A DNA stretch of 64,000 nucleotides from Datnioides undecimradiatus. Its lineage: Eukaryota; Chordata; Actinopteri; Lobotiformes; Datnioididae. Location of the stretch: NCBI GenBank assembly GCA_008933995.1, contig WARS01001853.1, forward strand, positions 1,137,001-1,201,000. Reading direction: 5' to 3'. Positions 1 to 23,300 of this stretch are shown piece by piece. Made by a program: the position numbers and the translations under genes. Numbering within the stretch: position 1 is the stretch's first letter; the number at the start of each line of letters is the position of its first letter. The notes below the pieces were generated by a model. It saw only the letters and a program-made list of their open reading frames with translations. It made no database searches and was not told where the DNA came from.

Positions 1-2851
1 GCTGCTGCGAGCTGAGTCCTGCTACTGCAGTTCATCCCGACGGTGTCCGGTGTCCGACGGTGTCCGGTGGGGCTGAGGTTCTGCACCAAAGCGGAAAAAA
101 CCATTTCTTTAAACTGGAGCTGTCTTTGTGGACGAGGACGCGGTCATGTTGAATCAGCAAAGAGGCAAATGGGTAGCGGAACAGCTAGAAACACCTGACC
201 AGTCCGATGAAAAAGGTGCTTTGTGCGTCAGGAACAGACCACGTGGCTCCAGGAACAAGCTGTGAAGAAGGACAACAGTTTAGCGTCTGGGCTGCACTTG
301 AACGCATCACAAGGGCTGCAGCAAACGGCCAGCTAGCATTACGTTCTGCATCTGCATGAGAGGAAATAACTCTCTCAGCCAAACAGAGCGGCGTCTGCTG
401 AACACTGGTCATCAAAGACGGTTTGGTACTAAACCTCCTTCTGATCAAGAAGTGGAGGAAGACAGCAGTGATTCAGGCTGCCAAACAGCCAATCAGAGTG
501 AAGCACGGGGCTGCGCTACGGTTTGAACTGGATAAATTAACCAAAATTAGCCCGACTGACGGACCAAACAGTGCCAGACAGCCACAGACAAGAGCAGGAA
601 GACAAACGTTAGAGGGTATCTGAAAAAATGGACTTTAGATCATGGAAAACTAAACTTTCCATCATCTTGTGATCGTCCGATTAAGACGGCCTAAATTATC
701 ACTTTATTAAGATTTAAGTTATTAAGATTAACAGTGGAAAGAAAGGACGTTGAGGTTTGTCCACATACTTGTGTCTTTACAGCGTCGTATTGTCACTTTA
801 CTGCTCTTCACTATCAGAATCATAAAACCCTCTCGTGCTGCAGCGTTTTGTTAAATCTTATCAGGAGCTGAGCGTTGGGCTGCATTCCAGTCTAAGCCTA
901 TCCGTATTTCTGCAAACAGCGATTGGTCGTTGGACGCCGTGTGATGACTGTAACAGGAGAGGAAAGTCTCGGAGGAATGCCGTCCGACCGCTCTCTTTAA
1001 TCCTCCTGACACTCTCACTGTGCAGCGTGAGGCAAGACAAACAGGCCGGACATTCCTGTTCGATCCTACGGCGAGCGGCGGCGCGGCGGCACGTCGGCTT
1101 TCCGAATTTAAAGACTGCCTGAGAGGCGAAGAACAAATGACGGAATGGATCCTTTCAAATCAACATTCCTGACTGATGGCCTCACCGGTACACCTTGCAC
1201 TTTCTAAAAGGGCTCGCTTCGCGCTCTGAGGTGTAGAAGTAGGTCAGATAGACCGGGTGTTTCCTTTCAAATCCACATTCTTCAGCCGTTGTTCTGCGAG
1301 TGCGTTTATAGAAGTGTTAGTGTTTAATGATGGGGTGGAATGTGCGATAATGCTGAGGCAATAACGGCGCTGATAAGCTCTCTGCTGGGTCCCAACCAAG
1401 CTGCATCCACACAGCAGCAGATGCACACCGATGCTGCTGAACGGGGCAAATTCCAACATTTTACAGACTCGCTCCATCCCTGGTATCACTGTGATTCCTG
1501 GCTGATGGTGTCAGAGATAAGGCTAAGAGCCATGAAAGATAAGAGGCGGGTGGAAGGTGAGATGTTTGTGAAAAGGGCGCTTTGGAGAGGAAACGTGATT
1601 CAGACGACGTCCACAGAGCCTGAAGACGGTTTGATGCGTAGAACTTCCTTGAATCTTGGAAACGTCCTTATCTGCTCTGATCCGCCTGCTCCACGATCAC
1701 CTGCGCTGTGGTTTAATCCACCCAGACTCTTATTACTCCAAAGAATGAGCTCTAACATCGTTATCTTCAAGAGCCTGATGAGAACCACTTGTTCCTGACC
1801 TCAGCTCGACGGTTACACTGGGAACATACAGCAAAATGAAAACTATGGAGCCATTCGCTGAATAAAAGAAGTTTTCAGTCACGTTGCCTCAGATTTCACT
1901 ACCTCTCCTTTCAGTTCCTTCTGTAACGAGCTGGAAACCAGTTGCACAAGCAGAACACATACAGTATAGACACTACACTGCCTCGTTATAACTCAGATAT
2001 CTGCAGACAGATTGAGCCGTCATGTCCCAAAACACGTGCACTTATAACAGCGGCAGGTCTGAGTCACATACGAACAGTTAAATAATGAGTCGAGGAACAA
2101 CTGAGATCGATTCAACTGAAGAGGAAACGGTTCAGTCAGTGAAATCTGTTTCAGACATGAATGAGTTTCTTCTTTCTCGACCGTGAATCAAACAGGATGA
2201 AGTCATGTTTGAATCAGAGTCTGATGGCTCTGGTTTCAGAGAGGAGACGCTGGTTTAGTCCGGACCAAAGACCAGAACAGGAAAATGAGTTTTGATTGGA
2301 TTCATACTTCACACCTTCAGTGTGGGTGAAGCTTCTCAGATGTGATGATTTGCTGCTTTTGTCTTTTTACACAGGATCAAAAACTGGCTCCAGCCTGTTG
2401 TTTCAGTTCTGATCTGCATTTTTAACTAAATAATCAGTTTCTTTCTGAGCTGAATGTGGTAAAGACCTGTAAACGGTCATTTTATTACAGAGAACTATAA
2501 TATTTCACTGCCACGCAGGGTTTCAGCAGGAGCTTCTGTAAAGACTGAGTGAAGGTCACACATGCGTTTGCTATTCACGTCAGACTCGGATGGTCTGGCT
2601 CTGCTCGTCACGTTGAATGAGGAGGGCCGGGGGTGGCGTAAAGACGGTGGATCAAATCCAACAAATAAACCCGTCGACGGGCCCTTCAAGGCGCGAAGAG
2701 GAAAGACTGCAGAGAAGTGGCGAGGAGCGCTGGAGATCGATGCTGATTTCAGAAGGAAAGACTCACGATTGGCTGATTTAAGAGAAGATACACATGAGGA
2801 GCAGAGACACAGACATATGACACTGATATATCTGCAGTGGGCAACACTCAC
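1..2851. other. wwc1 intron 5 or beyond; no exon recognised
   Basis: The next expected wwc1 coding exon (beginning around IDKKM) was looked for on the minus strand here and not found, so this is taken as intron. A 17-bp unit (cgacggtgtccggtgtc) is repeated twice at about 38-71. Open frames at 835-1136, 1340-1798 and 2495-2858 show no recognisable domain or splice context. Confidence 0.5.
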
Positions 2852-14391
<11,540 letters not shown>

Positions 14392-14889
14392 TTAACTCCT
14401 CTCTACTCAAAATCATAACGAAGGGAAACCATCGCTTTCCTCTCTCATCATCATCATCATCAATACGAGCATCAGCGCTTATTCCCAAAATTCCCGGTCC
14501 TGGCACGGTTTGGATTAGGCCATATTAATGATAATAATCCACAATAATCCACAGATTAACGATGAATCAAAGCTTAGTTCCAGTTTGCTGCACTTGTTTG
14601 CACCAGTTCATTCCTGTGCGAGCGTCAAGACATCCGCGACATCAGCACCGCGGCAGCGAAACAAACACCGCGTCGCTACTTCACGCGTTTTCCCACGCGT
14701 GGAAACATGTTTTATCGCTTTGTTTATTATAAATCTGGTGAGAAACTTGGTGGGAACTTTTACAGTTGTCCGATTGTCCGCGGTCCACGGAGCGCTGCCG
14801 CTGCTGCCGCTACTGCCGCTTCAAAGTAAACAGAACGGCAGCGTCGCGACAAGCGTCAAAGTCCACAAACCGCCAGTTAAAACTTCAAA

Positions 14890-15350
14890 ACGATGGCGGG
14901 AATGTGTCCGGAGGGGCGACGTTTCACGGTAACGACCGTCCGAGCGCCGGTAGGATCCTCTAATATCCCCAAACTGTGCGGGCTGCTTCTCCTCCTCCGT
15001 GTCGCCTACAGGCCGACATGTTTAGCAGCAGTAACCGATGCTAGCCGCCGCCAGCCCGCGGGGCGACGAACAGTCTGAGCACCGCCAAGAGAAGAAAGTA
15101 ACTAACGGCTGAATCCGCCACCGTGAAAATCCGGTAAATCCGCGAGGAAGTTGTGTCTGATTCCGTGAAATTATCCCCTCAGAGAGCGGACGGGAGGAGG
15201 AGGCGGCGGCGGTAAAGTCTCCCCTCAGTCCCGATGACTTCGGCCGGTCGGCAAGTCGCGCGCATTCACACGAACTTCCGGTACTGACTTTTCAAAATAA
15301 AACCTATTAGCATATTCAGCTGGCTAAACAAAAATAAAACTTCCGGTCAC
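14890..15350 (-). promoter_or_regulatory. wwc1: CpG-rich putative wwc1 promoter with ETS-like sites
   Basis: CpG dinucleotides are dense between about 14890 and 15290, in contrast to the surrounding AT-rich DNA, and the block lies just upstream of the wwc1 start on the minus strand. ACTTCCGGT occurs at 15274-15282 and 15339-15347; on the minus strand this reads ACCGGAAGT, the core of an ETS/GABPA-type site. Open frames in this block (14528-15078, plus strand) are products of the GC content. The transcription start itself is not visible. Confidence 0.5.
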
Positions 15351-16276
15351 CGTGTTTTTGAAAGCAGCAACGAAAAGCTTTAAAAAACACACTAAGTCGT
15401 CGAATTAGGTTTTTATTTAGATTATGGCTGATGCAGAGGATATAAAAAAGTATATAAACTAATAAAACTGCAGGTCTTTGACATGTAAACACAGAAACAC
15501 AACTATTAATGTGATCTAATGAACAAACTTTCAGACAAACCTGCACATTTAAATATATAAAAATTACCATGATTGCATAAACTGCAACACTTTGCTGAAG
15601 CAACCTTTGGTTTTATTACAGCAACACGTCTTTGTAAATAAGTCTCTATTAACTTAACTATTTTCCTTCAAACTTCCTACAATCTGATCTCCTGTGTGCA
15701 GCTCTCTGTGGGTCATTCCACCTGTTGCTGATGGGACTGAGGTCTGAGCTCCGACTGGGTCATTCTAACACTTCCTTTCCTGAAGCCTTGATCCACTTGG
15801 ATGTGTTGCTTTGGGTCATTGTGATGCTGGAATGTGCAGTTTCCTCTTCACGTGCAGCTCCTTGACGGAGGCCGGCAGGTTTTCGTTCTGATCTTTACGG
15901 CGTCTCTGTGGAGCCACATTATTGTTGAATGTTTGCACAGAGCTCCACGGTCCGTCCAAAGCTTTTCATATTCCTCTCTATCTCCTGAGTGTTCAGCAAT
16001 GACTCTTCTTTGTAACTCTCTGCAGGTTGTGTCTTTGCTCTTGTTTCACTGATGCCATGTGTATAATTCACCTGCAGGCTTGATTTTGAGTGTCTGGTTA
16101 ACGCTGAGCACAGTCAGAGCCTCTAATATAAAAAGGTGTTTTTGTATTTAAAGTGTTCTTAATTAAGGTTTTTTTTTATTCTCTGAATGTTTGATTTTAA
16201 GTGGATCAAATCAAACATGGGAAAAGGTACTCAGTTTAAAATGAACTGCCTCTTCCTATTGATTATAACCTGCAAG

Positions 16277-16289
16277 AGGTCAAAGGTCA
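16277..16289 (+). promoter_or_regulatory. DR1 nuclear-receptor-like site
   Basis: Perfect AGGTCA-A-AGGTCA. The flanks resemble those at 14166: both sites have gattat upstream and tcatccat downstream, so the two may be copies of one short segment on either side of the wwc1 promoter. Confidence 0.4.
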
Positions 16290-17194
16290 TCCATCTTTTA
16301 CATCCTTCTCTAGTCTCTACAGGGACAGTTTTGTCTTTTTTAAGTCTTATTGGTTATTGTATTCATTAATACCAGCTTTAGTGGTTTGTTTGTCGTTTCT
16401 GTATTACTGAACTTTATAAGTGAACAGCGCCCTCTGCAGGTCAAACTGCTGCACGGCTCCTCCTCATGCTGAGCGATGAAAACTGACTCCAGGCCAGTAT
16501 TTTCACCTTCTCAGGCGGTTAAAACTGAGTGAACCTGACTCCTTTAACAGAAAATGAAGCAGCTGTTTCTTTTACTGGAAGATCCATCTTGTTTGCAGCT
16601 TTCAGCAACTGAAAAACTCACTAACCACCCAAACACTGAGAGTAAAGACAAAAAGAAGTGACACAGTGTAAACGAGGCGACACAGAGACCTCGATTATGA
16701 GAAATCAGCTGATTAACACATTTTATGTTCTGTGCACGTCTGCACCACGTCTCCAGCAATGCAGCATGTTGCATTTCTATTCACATTAACAGCTCTATGT
16801 GCTGCGTGCTTTACATTGTACATAATATTGTTGTATAAATGTTATTCTGCATGTTTATAAATCATATTAATAAACTGTCATTTCAGTCTTGTTATAATCT
16901 GTTCTTATGGTGCGTTAATTAACGTGCACTGGTAAAATGAACCAGCGAATTAAAAAGGATCACCACTGATCTGAACAAGCTGGAACATTTGAACCGTCCA
17001 CTAAAGTGCGGCTGATTAAACTTCTGGCTGCTTTGCATCAGAAGTGCGACCACACTTTGAATGATGATAACGCCCGAGCTCATCATGTGACAGAAGTTCC
17101 TTTTTATGTGCTGGCGTCGGTCTGTGGGATGTTTCCTGTCAGCAAACAGGATCTGTTTGAAGGGACTGATGACATTTCAAACGCAAATTAACAC

Positions 17195-17610
17195 AGAGAA
17201 ACTAAAAACAGATGCAAAACGACTACAAATAGATATAAAAGCACCACAACTGGAATCAAAATGACTACACATACATTAAATAACCCAGAGATATAGAACA
17301 AGTACAAATAGACATACAACTCCCACAAAGTGACACAAAATGAAAACAAAGACACAAAATGACTATAAATACAGAAAAATACCAAAAACAGACACAAAAG
17401 CTCCACAAAGAGACATTTAACGACGAGACACACAACAAACAAACACAAAGAGAAGAGACATGATGGCAAAAAGACATAAAGGTACCACAGACACGCAAAA
17501 TGACTACAAACAGATTAAAAAGTGACTCAGAGACATGGAATGACCACAATTAGACATAAAGTTCCAACAAAGCGACACAAAGTGAGAACAAATATACTAA
17601 AGCACCAAAA
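17195..17610. repeat. Degenerate ACAAAATGACTACAAA-type tandem region
   Basis: Imperfect short tandem repetition of motifs such as acaaaatgac, tacaaatagac and agagaca over about 400 bp. The minus-strand open frames here (17188-17549) are rich in Val, Phe, Leu and Cys only because of this composition. Confidence 0.7.
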
Positions 17611-17871
17611 ACAGAAGCACCGGTCTGCAGAGACTCAACAGACACGAAGAGAGGAGAACCGGTCAGAGCAGATCATTGAGTGTTAGTGTTGGTGCCTCGG
17701 AGACCTGACTGCAGGTGGAGCACTCGGTCTGTTCCGCTGCTGAGGAGCCGGAGAACCGGAGAACCGGCGTCTCTCTGAGAGCTCACGGCTCAGCACCGAC
17801 TGACTGACCCACACTCTGGTCCAGCTCACGAGCTTCACGCACAGAAACACGTTAAACACGTTACCTGTCCG

Positions 17872-18275
17872 CTGCTCACCTGCAGACCGGGGCGGGGCTG
17901 ATGCCTTCACGTCTCATCGGAAATATTAAAATACATTCCCTCAAAGTTGTAAATTAAAAACAAATGATATGACTTTTCGAGCGTTATTTGAAGCTCACGT
18001 CACTGTTTGAATGTCACGTGTATTTTATTGTATTTAAATAATGTTTTATGCATTAAACTGGTCAAAATCCGCCTTATTTCACTGAGTTTAAGCGCAGCTG
18101 ATAAATGTAATCTATAATAACTCATTTAGAATAAGACCACACTCTGATTTGTCTTTTATCTCTTCTCATTTCACTTGTTTTAGTTTCTGTTCTGTATCTT
18201 TCAGCCGAGCTCTCACCTGCGGACCGGCGGCAGGCGGGGCGCTGCTGATGCCTTCAGGTCCTGTCGGAAAACATT
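17872..18275 (-). repeat. Two near-duplicate GC-rich blocks with splice-donor-like ends
   Basis: The block at about 17875-17922 and the block at about 18212-18270 share, in the same order, ctcacctgc, gaccgg, ggcgggg, ctgatgccttca and tcggaaa. On the minus strand each ends in CAG followed by GTGAG, a good donor. They could be duplicated first exons of an unrecognised transcript or a local duplication without function. No protein family was recognised. Confidence 0.4.
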
Positions 18276-18904
18276 AGAAATATACATGAGATCTGTTATA
18301 TTTTGCTGCTGTCAGTATATTTTTAAACTTATTGAATAAACACGTTAACAATAATAACTTATAACTTATAAAACCCATAACACTTTCTGTTTTTATGCTG
18401 CATTTCCAGTAAAGTTAACTAACGTGCACTGTTTCTGTTCATGTGTCAGGACGTTTTTAGCAACATAACTGAACTGATACGATTGAAGCTTGAATCAATG
18501 TTGAGTGGAACATGAAGGCAACTCAGTCTCCACAGTTAAGAGTTAAAATGTTAAAATAGAAAATTAAGGAGTGAATGTTGGCCCATATTAGCTAAAGAGC
18601 TGTGATTGGCTGTGGGACAAACCAGCACAGGGAAGCCTTTGAAATAATATTTATGGAATAACAGAACAATTAAATTAAAAAACTCAACGTAAATTTGAGA
18701 ATTTTATTGACAACCCAGAGAAATCCCTGCAGAGTTTGGTTTGTGGTGAGTCCATGAAGGTTGGGTGAGTCTCTGCAGGGTTGGGGGCCGGTTTGACCTC
18801 AGGACCTGAGTATCTGTAAGATCCTGATCACAGGTCACAACGCTCACAGAGAGCATCGCTGGGTTCTTAATGTTGGTTTTAATTACATTTGATTTGATCA
18901 CTGC

Positions 18905-19925
18905 CTGCATGTGGCGGAATGTAACTGGGTACATTTAGTTCTCAACTACAGCAAACAAATGAGGGGCCGTTTTACGTCTTTACAAATGATTGACTGATTG
19001 ATTTAGTTTCTTTTCTCATCGTGCACGCAGGCCGCCCAGCCCCCGCTGTTTGCAGGACACCAAAGTACAGCTGCAGCCTGCAAACATCTCATTTCAGCAC
19101 AAAATAACATGCTGATTTTACAAAGACACACACACAAAAAGCACAACTTGACTTTTCATCATCATCCAGACAAAGGAATCTGGAACCTCACTCTCATGGT
19201 TCACATAACAAAGTGCCCTGTGCTGGTTTGAGCTGATGTTAAAGCGCCTGACTTTAACCGTTCACATAAAGATCTGTGCACGAGGTCTGACACTGCAGCC
19301 GATCTGTGCGACTCAACAAGTTTGTATAATTTCACCTTTCCTGTCACTAAACATGGCACAAATGAGTGAATCTGACACAGTAACCTGACAAACCCATGTT
19401 GAAGCCTGAGCAACTGAACAACTGGACGACGACTTCTTTAAGATTCAGATCAGATCCTAATTAAACAAAGGAGAAACATCTGGATTTGTGTCAGACATAG
19501 GCGACAGAATAATCAACCCTTTAAATCATCTGCACGTAGATTCAAACATCTGGATGAATAACAACCGAGAGAGAGAGAGAGGGGCCTGAGGCATCAACTC
19601 AGAGACTAATACTGCACTTTGTACTCCACTGCATTTGTCTGATGGCTGAAGTTATGACGCTGTTCCTGTGAAAACAGCTGTGTTGATGTTTATGTGCGAT
19701 AAACTGAAGGCTGAAGTGTTTAAAACGCATCGTCACAAAGCTGAAGACAGGTCTGCACTCAGAGCAGTGTATAGAGTAGTTTACATGCAGCTACATGAGT
19801 AGTGTAACAGTGAGTACTTTTACTTTTTATTGCATTACTTGCATAATTTTATATATAATTAATTGCATATTTTTACTCGAGTACATCTTTGGATGCGGGA
19901 CTTTTACTTGTAATTGTGTCTTTTC
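18905..19925 (+). repeat. Fragments of a dispersed repeat with AAGTACTTTTACTT-like motifs
   Basis: The segment at 18907-18950 (ggcggaatgtaactgggtac) and that at 19600-19925 (ttgtactccactgcatttg, gcgggacttttacttgtaat) match, from memory, parts of a very common teleost interspersed repeat. About 650 bp of unrelated sequence separates them. The same family recurs at 37.9-38.5, 39.2 and 45.4-45.7 kb. Confidence 0.6.
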
Positions 19926-20119
19926 ACACGTGTGGCGTCTGAGCCCCAGTTTCCACAGAGGGATAGTGCTGAGTTTTCCGAGCTGCACCTGAAGGCAGCA
20001 TTTTTTTTTCCGCGTCTCGAAACAAAAACAAGCGGAGACATCTCGGTCACATGTAGAGCGACCAGCGGCTGCAGGACGAGGAGAAGGAAGCGGCAGTCAG
20101 TCTGAACACTGTCCAGGAA

Positions 20120-20165
20120 GCAGTCCCTTCCTCCCCCCCCCCCTCTCTCTCTCTCACCCTCCCTC
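20120..20165 (+). repeat. arl10: C/CT-rich tract in arl10 leader
   Basis: Runs of C and (CT)n about 60-90 bp before the start codon. In a 5' leader this could be polymorphic or affect transcription. Nothing more can be said from sequence. Confidence 0.5.
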
Positions 20166-20216
20166 ACAGGCTCTCCGGTTCCCCGGTTCCAGCCGCTGGA
20201 CCGGCGCGCTCCACAT

Positions 20217-20354
20217 ATGGTTCTCCTCCGGCACATCTCTATCGCCCTGACCGCCGCCGTGGCTGCCCTGGGCTCCGCGCTCTTCATCGCCTTGAACTTC
20301 TTCTACAAGAGGCGAATATGGTCCCCGCAGGCGGAGTACTGCACCATCAACGAG
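20217..20354 (+). CDS. arl10: arl10 exon 1 (start, membrane segment)
   Basis: ATG at 20217, then MVLLRHISIALTAAVAALGS, ALFIALNFFYKRRIWSPQAE and YCTINE, ending at donor GTGAGA. The first 30 residues are strongly hydrophobic and are followed by KRR, which suggests a cytosolic side after the anchor. The start context has C at -3 and G at +4. No closer in-frame alternative is apparent. Confidence 0.88.
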
Positions 20355-23300
20355 GTGAGACACGCTGCAATCAAACATCTGCCAATCAATCAATCCGCCA
20401 ATCAATCAATCCGCCAATCAATCTATCAGTAAACCGATGCGCGTCCCTCAACTGAACAAGTTGAACGGTTGGAGGCTGATGTCACACATTAGGCGTTACA
20501 TATTACACGTTACTGACGTTACATCTGAGAGACTGACTGAAGACATCACTGCAGAATTGTAATGAATATAATTATGATGAAGATGATGATGACGATGAAG
20601 ATGGTTTAATAATTAAAAACAATGAGAGGTGAGGATGATGATGCTGCTGCAGCCTGGTTAATAACTGGCATGTTGATGATGATGATGATGATGGTGTTAA
20701 TATTTAAAAACAATTAAATGTGAGTGGTGAGGATGAAGAAGAAGAAGAAGAGGATGATGGTGCTGGTGAATAACATGTTAATGGTGAGGATGATGAAGAT
20801 AAAGATGGTAGCACAGGTCAGAAACATGGAAATAGTGAGAATAATGATGAAGATGGTGTTAACATTTGAAAATAGATGTGAAAGGTGAGGATAAGGATGA
20901 AGATGATGGTGCTTCTTGGTGAACAGCTGAGGTGTTAATGATGAGGATGATGATAACGAAGATAGTGATGAAGACGGTAACACCGGTCAGAAACATGTTA
21001 TTAATGAGAGTCATGATGTAGATGATGCAGCGGTGATGAAGATGAAGATGACTGATTGATCGAAACAGTGAATAGGATATTGATAATGAAGATTATGGAT
21101 TTGATGGTATCAGCAAAGATGGTGATGATGAAGATGACGAAGATGATGGGAGTGGTTACAAGTCAGTAGACACTGAAGAAGGTGAAGGTAACAGTGGAGT
21201 GATGATATTGATGATGACGATGTCACGATGAAGATGAGGTTGTGATAAAGAGGAAGGTGAAGAAGAAAAGATGACGTGGCAGCTGTCGTGGTGAAGATGA
21301 TGATGATGATGACGAAGGAGACAATGTTAATCATGACAAAGACGATGTGGCAGCAGACTCAACGCTGATGATGTCATCATTGATGATGAGGAGGAGGAGT
21401 GAAGATGTGAGCAGGCTGATGGTCATGGACCAGAAGATGATGAAGATGGTGAGGATGATGAAGGCTGCTAAGGAAGGATTTGGATGACAGATCGGATTCA
21501 TTGACGAAGGACCCTGATGAAGATCCTGATTAAGGTTCTGATGAAGGATCTTGATGCTCTATATGATGCTCCATATAAAGGTTCCTGAATCTTCTAATAA
21601 AGGCTCCTGATGAAGGCTCCTAATGCTCCCTATTTAGGCTCCTAATGATCCTAATGAAGGGTCACGATCCTTGATGAAGGATCTTGATGAAGGCTCCTCA
21701 GGCTTCAGCAGCTGCAGCCTTTTTTCTCTTCTCTAATCTCGTTTGCTCGATTCAATCAGCGGCAGCCTGTAATGAGCTTATCCTGCTTTATCTGGATCAG
21801 CCGGCCTTTACAAGATCACGGCTCGCTGCAGACACACTGACGTTTTCATCCCCGAGAGCCAAAGTCTACAGAGATGTGCTGTCATCAAAGAGCAGGGTGG
21901 TGGTGGTGGTGGTGGTGGTTGGATGGGGGGAGTTGACTAACAGCGTGTTTCTGACCTCGGGGGAGTTTCATTCATGCAGCGTCGAGCATTAAGTGAGACA
22001 GCAGGAGAAAAACAAAAACATGCAGCTGAACAAGACGAAACAGGCCGGAGACAAACTGTCAGGATGTTCCTTCAGGCTCCACGGGAGCAAACTCAGGAGA
22101 TCCGGCATCAAATCGACACTTTGGGAGAGTTTAAACATGTAATCTCAAATTTTTGATGATGTAACATCATAAAACATTAATACATACGTAATTAGCGTTA
22201 CTCACGAACTAAACTGCTTGTTTGAACAAACATCTCAGCTAAACGGCTTCAGATTTTTATTTAAAAAAGGATAAAATCAAAGTAGTTTCAGTACCAGGTG
22301 TTGGATAAACTCCAGAAAACACATTTCCGACATTTCCCATAATGCACTCTTGCAAGTCCAAGTCAAGATAACCCTGATGACATCACTCTAACATCATCAG
22401 GGGTAGTTTCTAAGACTTAGAGCTACATGCTACAGCTGCTAACCCGGCTAAGATACCAGCATATGCCCCAGCCGGCTCCTCTAAATCAACAACTAATTAA
22501 CATGTTTTACCTTGTTTGTTTCACAAACAGGAAGTAAAAAAAACAGGAAGTAGTTAAACTCTCCTCAAAACTGGTAATTGTTGTTTTTATATATCTGATA
22601 ATGAGGTACAACAACATGTTTGTCAGTTTGTAGGTAAATGTTAAAACTTTGGACCGAGCCAGGCTAGCAGGTTCCCCCTGCCGCCAGTCATTATGCTAAG
22701 CTAAGGTAACCATATCCTGACTCCATATTGTGCACCTATTTTATAATACATACTAAAAATGCTAAAAGTCAAGCATGGCGTGCTTACATCATCTTGAACC
22801 GACCAGTCACATCCTGCCCTCCAGCCACCAATCTAAGTCCAGCTGTTCAGAGCTGTCAGTTAGCTAGCTAGCAGCAGCATGCTACGTGGGTGTGTCTTCA
22901 GGTGTTGGTCACCTCAAACCCTGTTGAGGTGGAGAACACCTGATCCTTGAGGCTCATCATCCAACTCTGAATCACTGGAGCTCTCCATGTTTGTTTTGAC
23001 CCCGCCCATTTTTAAACGGGCCAATCAGATTCACCCAAACGTTATGTCCTGTCTGCACTTCCTGTTTCATCACTATACAAAGACTACGTGCTCTCAAAAT
23101 GTTGTTTATTGTGGACATTTAATCTGAAACTCTTAAATTTGCAGTATGTTAATAACATTTGCAGAAAAAGCTGCTCTGAATAGCTGCTAATGCTAATGCT
23201 AATGCAGAGAGCTTCACAATAAAAGCTTTTAACTTGGAAAACACAAGTTAAGGTTTATTATTAAGTAGTGACAGGAAATGCAGTGTGTCTGTCAGCGAGA

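Noticed and set aside
14528-15078. Plus-strand frames in the wwc1 promoter region, including one starting MAGMCPEGRRF
   Set aside because: They lie in CpG-rich DNA with no recognisable family and no consistent splice structure.
17640-20216. Possible kiaa1191 orthologue divergent from arl10
   Set aside because: Expected from human gene order, but no recognisable coding exon was found; only the duplicated donor-like blocks remain.
19904-20405. Minus-strand frames antisense to arl10 exon 1
   Set aside because: Shadow frames of the GC-rich first exon and leader.
20714-21334. Ile/His/Leu-rich minus-strand frames
   Set aside because: Translation of the GAT-rich simple tract.
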